From NCBI GenBank assembly GCA_965223085.1, contig OZ244981.1:4526001-4590000 (forward strand): DNA of 64,000 nucleotides. The letters run 5' to 3'. The translations under genes and the position numbers were made by a program. Each line of letters starts with the position of its first letter. The stretch's first letter is position 1. Shown one piece after another: positions 59,756-64,000 of the stretch. Source of the DNA: CBDCVO01 sp965223085. GTDB lineage: Bacteria; Pseudomonadota; Gammaproteobacteria; Ga0077536. The notes under the pieces are model-generated. The model did no database searches and was not told the DNA's origin. It worked only from the letters and a program-made list of their open reading frames with translations.

Positions 59756-61444
59756 ATGACCCAAGTAGACGGTGGTGTCATCATTGGGCGCCTGCTCAAA
59801 GAGCAAGGCATCAAATATCTTTTCGCCGTTAACGGCGGACACATTTTTCCCATTCTCGCGAATATTCGCGATCACGGCATCAAGCTCATTCATATGCGCC
59901 ACGAACAGGCGACTGCGTACGCCGCCGACGCCTATGCGCGCCTCACGCGCACGCCGGGTGTTTGCGCAGTGACCGCAGGGTGTGGTTTGACCAACGCGGT
60001 GACCGGTCTGTGTACGGCTGCGCTGACAAATAGCGCCGTGGTGTGTTTGTCTGGCCAACATCCTACGACGGAAGATGATATCGGTTCGTTTCAGGAGGCC
60101 TATGGTTCCGAGCTTGTCGGTTCGTTCGCAAAATACACTAAGCGGGTGCTGGATTGGTCGACAATAGAGATCGACCTTAGGCAATCGTTTCGCGAAGCGC
60201 TTAATCCACCCCAGGGTGTATCTTTGTTGGAGATCCCAACCAATATTCTCTACCACGTCGATGACGCTGCGAAACAGCGCCCGGGCGCGAAGGTATATGA
60301 GCTCGATGAGCTGCGGGCGCAAGCCGACCCGCGCAAGATCGAGCAACTCGCCGCGGCCTTTGTGGCTGCGGAGCGACCCTTGATCGCCGGTGGTGATGGC
60401 ATTTTTTGGTCGGATGCAAGCGCGGAACTGCGAGAGTTGGCCGAGTTGACTCATACGCCGGTTTACTGCCGCCGCGCCGGGCAAGGGGCCTTGGATGAAG
60501 CCCACCCCCTGGCAATTCGAGGTGCATGGAAGAAACCGTTTACCGGGAGCGCGGATTTAGTCGTGGCGATCGGTTTTCGTTTTTGGAGTGGTGAGAAATT
60601 CGGTCAACCCCCGACTTGGACGGACCAGGCAAGCTATGTCCAGATCGATACCGATCCCCAGCGGATCGGTTGGCATGTGCCGGCCGAACTCGGGATCATC
60701 GGCGATCCCAAGCTCGTCATGCGGCAACTAATCGATTTTATTCGTATCCATGAGATCGATTTCGCTGCGAAACAGGAGAGCGCATGGCTGCAGCAAGTCG
60801 GCACGGCACGGGCAAACTTCGCCGCGACGATCGAGGCGCGTGCGCAAGCGACTCATGACGAAGTACCGGTGCATCCCGATCGTCTCATCAAGGAGATGAC
60901 TGAAGTGATCGACGACGACGCGACGATCATCGTCGATAGTTTCACCTTGAGCGGCTATACAAGCCAGTGGTTTACTGCTCACCAGATGGGCCAGATCGTC
61001 GATGCCGGACCGTTGGCACCGGTGGGACACGGCGTTGGCATGGGTATTGGTGCGCAGCTCGCGCGCCCTGGTAAACAGGTTGTCGTGATTTCGGGTGACG
61101 GTGGCCTCGGCATCGGTGGCATGGATTTGGAGAGCGCCGCAAAATACGATATCCCGATCGTTTGCCTACTGTGGAATAATAGTTCCTGGGGACCCGCGTT
61201 TGAATCAATGCCGGTACTGGCGGGCAAAACCGATCCCTTCGATATGTTGCCCGATATTCGCTACGACAAAGTTTTTGCGCCCATGGGCGTGCATACCGAG
61301 CACGTCGCCGGACCGGCAGACGTCAAAGTCGCACTCGAGCGTGCGTTGGCTTCGGGGCGTCCCGCCCTAATCAACGTTGTCGGTGATAAAAAGTACGGGC
61401 ACCCGTCCTTGGGCGGAAACTTGCTCGGTTCGACGCAGCTATAA
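59756..61444 (+). CDS. Thiamine-pyrophosphate-dependent enzyme of the acetolactate synthase / ILVBL-like group
   Basis: A 562-residue three-domain TPP enzyme. The N-terminal pyrimidine-binding domain has LFAVNGGHIFPILANIR and the activating Glu in MRHEQATAYAADAYARL, then VTAGCGLTNAVTGL. The C-terminal PP domain has the GDG-x~26-NN motif: VISGDGGLGIGGMDLES...CLLWNN. It resembles ILVBL/2-hydroxyacyl-CoA lyase more than anabolic IlvB, and no small subunit is present. The exact reaction is unknown. A GGGGAGG ribosome-binding site precedes ATG 59756. It sits between fleQ and fleS, where no such gene is normally found. Confidence 0.82.
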   Translation: MTQVDGGVIIGRLLKEQGIKYLFAVNGGHIFPILANIRDHGIKLIHMRHEQATAYAADAYARLTRTPGVCAVTAGCGLTNAVTGLCTAALTNSAVVCLSGQHPTTEDDIGSFQEAYGSELVGSFAKYTKRVLDWSTIEIDLRQSFREALNPPQGVSLLEIPTNILYHVDDAAKQRPGAKVYELDELRAQADPRKIEQLAAAFVAAERPLIAGGDGIFWSDASAELRELAELTHTPVYCRRAGQGALDEAHPLAIRGAWKKPFTGSADLVVAIGFRFWSGEKFGQPPTWTDQASYVQIDTDPQRIGWHVPAELGIIGDPKLVMRQLIDFIRIHEIDFAAKQESAWLQQVGTARANFAATIEARAQATHDEVPVHPDRLIKEMTEVIDDDATIIVDSFTLSGYTSQWFTAHQMGQIVDAGPLAPVGHGVGMGIGAQLARPGKQVVVISGDGGLGIGGMDLESAAKYDIPIVCLLWNNSSWGPAFESMPVLAGKTDPFDMLPDIRYDKVFAPMGVHTEHVAGPADVKVALERALASGRPALINVVGDKKYGHPSLGGNLLGSTQL

Positions 61445-61635
61445 ACCGCGCGCCGCGACGCGCCGGCTTGTGCCGGCATCGGCGCCGTGTGCGTTAGTGC
61501 CGGGCTAATCGCGCGCCGCTGGCGGCTGGTAAGCACCGTAGCGAGCGTCAAGAACTGGCGTCAGGCCTTTGACGCCGTTGCCGTTTGCACCGCAGGCAGT
61601 GCTCGCTGGACGCCTAATTTCAAAGAGATAAGGTC

Positions 61636-61652
61636 CTGGCATAAACCTTGCT
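61636..61652 (+). promoter_or_regulatory. Sigma-54 promoter upstream of fleS-fleR
   Basis: CTGGCATAAACCTTGCT is a near-consensus -24/-12 site with GG-N10-GC spacing, 55 bp before the fleS ATG. It implies FleQ-dependent transcription of fleSR. Confidence 0.78.
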
Positions 61653-61706
61653 CCCTTACACGCAAGTTAATTTCGAAGCGCGTGAGCGACGGGAGCATTG
61701 CCCGCC

Positions 61707-62915
61707 ATGGGCCGGGGTGAAGAACACGACACGGAACAATTAGCGGCGGCATTTGCTGAGTTTGAAAGAACGTCTGAGCATTTGTCGCGCTGCTATCGCG
61801 ATTTGGAAATGCGCGTCGCCGAACTTACCGCTGCATTAGGTCAATCGCGTCAACGGCTCGACCAAGAACTGCAAGAGAAAGCACAGCTCACTGCGCGCCT
61901 AAGCTCATTGCTCGATGCCCTACCCGCCGGTGTCGTCGTGCTCGATAGTAGCGGTTGCGTGCAGTCGTTAAATCCCACGGCTACCGATTTGCTCGGCGAT
62001 ATCCCGCTCGGAACCGCCTGGGGCGACATCGTTATGCGGCTAGTGGCGCCGCGCCCCGACGACGGTCACGATGTTTCGCTACGCAATGGCCGACGGGTCA
62101 ATGTCGCGACCGAGGCGTTGCGGGGTGAACCGGGGCAGATCGTTTTGCTCAACGATGTGACCGAGACCCGGCGTTTGCAGGACCTCGTCGAACACCACCG
62201 ACGTTTATCGGCAAAAACAGAAATGGCGGCTGCCTTAGCACATCAAATTCGCACCCCCTTGGCGACGGCCTTGTTGCATCTGTCTAACCTCGACCGTCAC
62301 ATCGATGATGCTGAGCGGCGCGATCGTTCTGTGACGAAAGCAAAGGACAGTTTGCGCCAGCTCGAACGCCTAGTGGAAGACATGCTGACGTTTGCCCGCG
62401 GTGGGGTTTTCGAGCACAGCACGCTACGAGTTCCGGACTTACTCAATGACATCGAACAGGCTGTCGGTAACCTAACAAAGAACATCGATTTCAAGTTGGG
62501 CGACGTCACTGCTGTGGAGGACACCTGCGTCGCCGGTAATCACACGGCTTTGCTCAGTCTTATGCAGAACCTTATTAACAACGCCCAACACGCGGCGTCG
62601 GATGGTGTGCGCTTGTGCTTGGAGGTCATCAGAGATGAGCGTTTTATTCATTTTCGCTTTGCAGATAACGGTCCTGGCATCGAGCCACGTCATGTGCAAA
62701 CGATTTTTGAGCCGTTTTTCACGACGCATAAATCCGGCACCGGCTTAGGTCTCTCGGTCGCAAAGGCGATCGCGCGTGCCCACCGCGGTGATCTCGTTTT
62801 AGACACCAGTTATGAGCATGGCGCGTGTTTTGTGCTCAGCTTGCCGGTCGCGATACCTGTACCCGCGGCGCCCAACGCGCCGTGCCTCGCAGGTGCCGCG
62901 GATGCGGTTGCCTAG
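61707..62915 (+). CDS. fleS: Flagellar two-component sensor kinase FleS/FlrB
   Basis: A 402-residue cytoplasmic histidine kinase from ATG 61707 (TTG 61698 is an alternative). There is no membrane helix. An N-terminal coiled coil (residues 20-65) precedes a PAS domain (LLDALPAGVVVLDSSGCVQ), then HisKA with AALAHQIRTPLATALLHL (His 179) and a HATPase domain with LMQNLINNAQHAA, FADNGPGIEPRH and GTGLGLSVAKAI. It phosphorylates FleR to turn on middle flagellar genes. It is the partner of the next gene, 4 bp away. Confidence 0.95.
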   Translation: MGRGEEHDTEQLAAAFAEFERTSEHLSRCYRDLEMRVAELTAALGQSRQRLDQELQEKAQLTARLSSLLDALPAGVVVLDSSGCVQSLNPTATDLLGDIPLGTAWGDIVMRLVAPRPDDGHDVSLRNGRRVNVATEALRGEPGQIVLLNDVTETRRLQDLVEHHRRLSAKTEMAAALAHQIRTPLATALLHLSNLDRHIDDAERRDRSVTKAKDSLRQLERLVEDMLTFARGGVFEHSTLRVPDLLNDIEQAVGNLTKNIDFKLGDVTAVEDTCVAGNHTALLSLMQNLINNAQHAASDGVRLCLEVIRDERFIHFRFADNGPGIEPRHVQTIFEPFFTTHKSGTGLGLSVAKAIARAHRGDLVLDTSYEHGACFVLSLPVAIPVPAAPNAPCLAGAADAVA

Positions 62916-62919
62916 CGCG

Positions 62920-64000
62920 ATGGGGAGCGCAAGCAAATATGCCGAAGAACATGCGGGAAAACACGCCGGCACCGTAATGATCGTTGAAGACGATCAAGAT
63001 CTATGCGAGGCGTTGTGCGAAACGGCGGCCTTAGCTGGTTATCGCGTTCTTTCGGCTGCCGACGGCGAAGCGTGTCTACGTGAGCTCGGCGAGGAATCCG
63101 TCGACGTCATCGTTACCGATGTGCAAATGGCACCCATGGACGGATTGACTTTGTTGCAAAACATACGGCGTCGCTCTCGTGACTTACCGGTACTGCTCAT
63201 GACCGCCTACGGCACGATCGATAGCGCGATTGCGGCGATGAAAAACGGTGCAAACGACTATTTGATCAAACCATTCGAGAGCGAAGTATTGATCGCGAAT
63301 CTCGCACAGTGGTTGCAAAACCCCGCAGCGGATCAAGACGTTCCATTGGTTGCGGTCGATCCCGTAACCCAGCAGGTTGTGGACTTGGCCAGGCGCGTGG
63401 CCCCAAGCGATGCCGCGGTGATGATTACGGGCGAATCTGGCGTCGGCAAGGAAGTTTTTTTCCGCCTGATACATGCTGCATCGAGCCGCGCACAGCGCCG
63501 ACCCGTCGCCATCAACTGCGCTGCGATCCCCGATAACATGCTGGAAGCGGTGCTCTTCGGGCATGAGAAAGGCGCTTTTACGGGGGCCCATAAAGCGATG
63601 CCCGGAAAATTCGAACAGGCACAACATAGCACGCTATTGCTCGACGAAATTTCGGAAATGAGCCTGCCGTTGCAAGTAAAACTGTTGCGTGTTTTACAGG
63701 AAAAACAAGTGGAGCGCTTAGGGTCCCAAGAAATGATCGAGCTCGATGTGCGCATAGTCGCGACGTCGAATCGTGACTTGGCGGCTGAGGTTGCCGCGGG
63801 GCGGTTTCGCGAGGATCTTTATTATCGACTCAATGTTTTTCCTTTGCATATTCCGCCACTACGCGAACGTCCCGGCGATATCGTGCCGCTTGCAGAATTT
63901 CTCCTCACGCGCGCCGCACAGAGTTTAAAACAGGTCATACCAGACTTGGCGCCAGCTACCCGTGGGGCTTTAGTTTCGCACGCTTGGCCGGGAAATGTGC
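62920..64000 (+). CDS. fleR: Flagellar response regulator FleR/FlrC, cut by the window end
   Basis: About 360 residues are visible from ATG 62920. The receiver domain has VMIVEDDQDLCEAL, phospho-acceptor D67 in VIVTDVQMAPMDG, and YLIKPFE. The AAA+ domain has GESGVGKEVFFRLI, the sigma-54 loop GAFTGA in HEKGAFTGAHK, LLLDEISEMSLPLQ and FREDLYYRLNVFPLHIP. The Fis-type HTH is outside the window. It activates hook and rod genes through sigma-54 and would act on the flgB site. Confidence 0.95.
   Translation, partial: MGSASKYAEEHAGKHAGTVMIVEDDQDLCEALCETAALAGYRVLSAADGEACLRELGEESVDVIVTDVQMAPMDGLTLLQNIRRRSRDLPVLLMTAYGTIDSAIAAMKNGANDYLIKPFESEVLIANLAQWLQNPAADQDVPLVAVDPVTQQVVDLARRVAPSDAAVMITGESGVGKEVFFRLIHAASSRAQRRPVAINCAAIPDNMLEAVLFGHEKGAFTGAHKAMPGKFEQAQHSTLLLDEISEMSLPLQVKLLRVLQEKQVERLGSQEMIELDVRIVATSNRDLAAEVAAGRFREDLYYRLNVFPLHIPPLRERPGDIVPLAEFLLTRAAQSLKQVIPDLAPATRGALVSHAWPGNV

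Overview
The window looks like chromosome of a flagellated gammaproteobacterium. The main reasons are a FleQ/FleS/FleR-type flagellar hierarchy, an flgBCDEFGHIJKL-fliC-flaG-fliDST gene order, sigma-54-like promoters and PEP-CTERM-type sorting tails. Species cannot be told from the sequence alone.

Layout. (1) 1-5919, minus strand: an overlapping operon for exopolysaccharide assembly or modification (partial gene, heparinase II/III-like lyase, two GT4 glycosyltransferases, a MurG-like glycosyltransferase). (2) 6202-9883, minus strand: an ECF sigma factor, its zinc-finger anti-sigma factor and a divergent exported subtilase as one overlapping operon, then a TorF-type porin. (3) 9.9-31.6 kb: a mobile zone. 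Its core is an integron cassette array without a visible integrase (CALIN). Eight well-formed attC sites and several decayed ones separate MBL hydrolase, TfoX-like, SnoaL-like, two HExxH peptidase-like, BrnT toxin-antitoxin, PhzF, membrane, PEP-CTERM and EamA-transporter cassettes. The array is broken by an IS3-family and an IS110-family element, then continues with a ParE module and another attC. Next come a PEP-CTERM gene with an in-frame stop, a hyuAB pair, and fragments of a primase, an XRE regulator, a DUF433/PIN-like module and an IS3 element. Two almost identical 256-bp elements with terminal inverted repeats lie in direct orientation around most of this zone (10079 and 29147). (4) 31.8-38.8 kb: a P-loop ATPase of the Sll1717 type, tRNA-Ala(CGC), and an arsenosugar-type cluster (ArsS radical SAM, then two glycosyltransferases) split by an IS66 element with an 8-bp target duplication. 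(5) 38.9-64 kb: the flagellar locus. ycgR, flgN, flgM and flgA are on the minus strand; cheV, flgB-flgL, fliC, flaG, fliD, fliS, fliT, fleQ, a TPP-dependent enzyme, fleS and fleR (cut by the window end) are on the plus strand.

How it fits together. The flagellar genes form an ordered regulatory cascade: FleQ, then FleS/FleR through sigma-54, then rod, hook and filament genes, with FlgM and FlgN controlling late assembly. The polysaccharide operon and PEP-CTERM proteins suggest surface-polymer biology. The middle zone is an accessory site with repeated insertions, cassette capture and decay. No CRISPR array, rRNA gene or integrase gene was seen.
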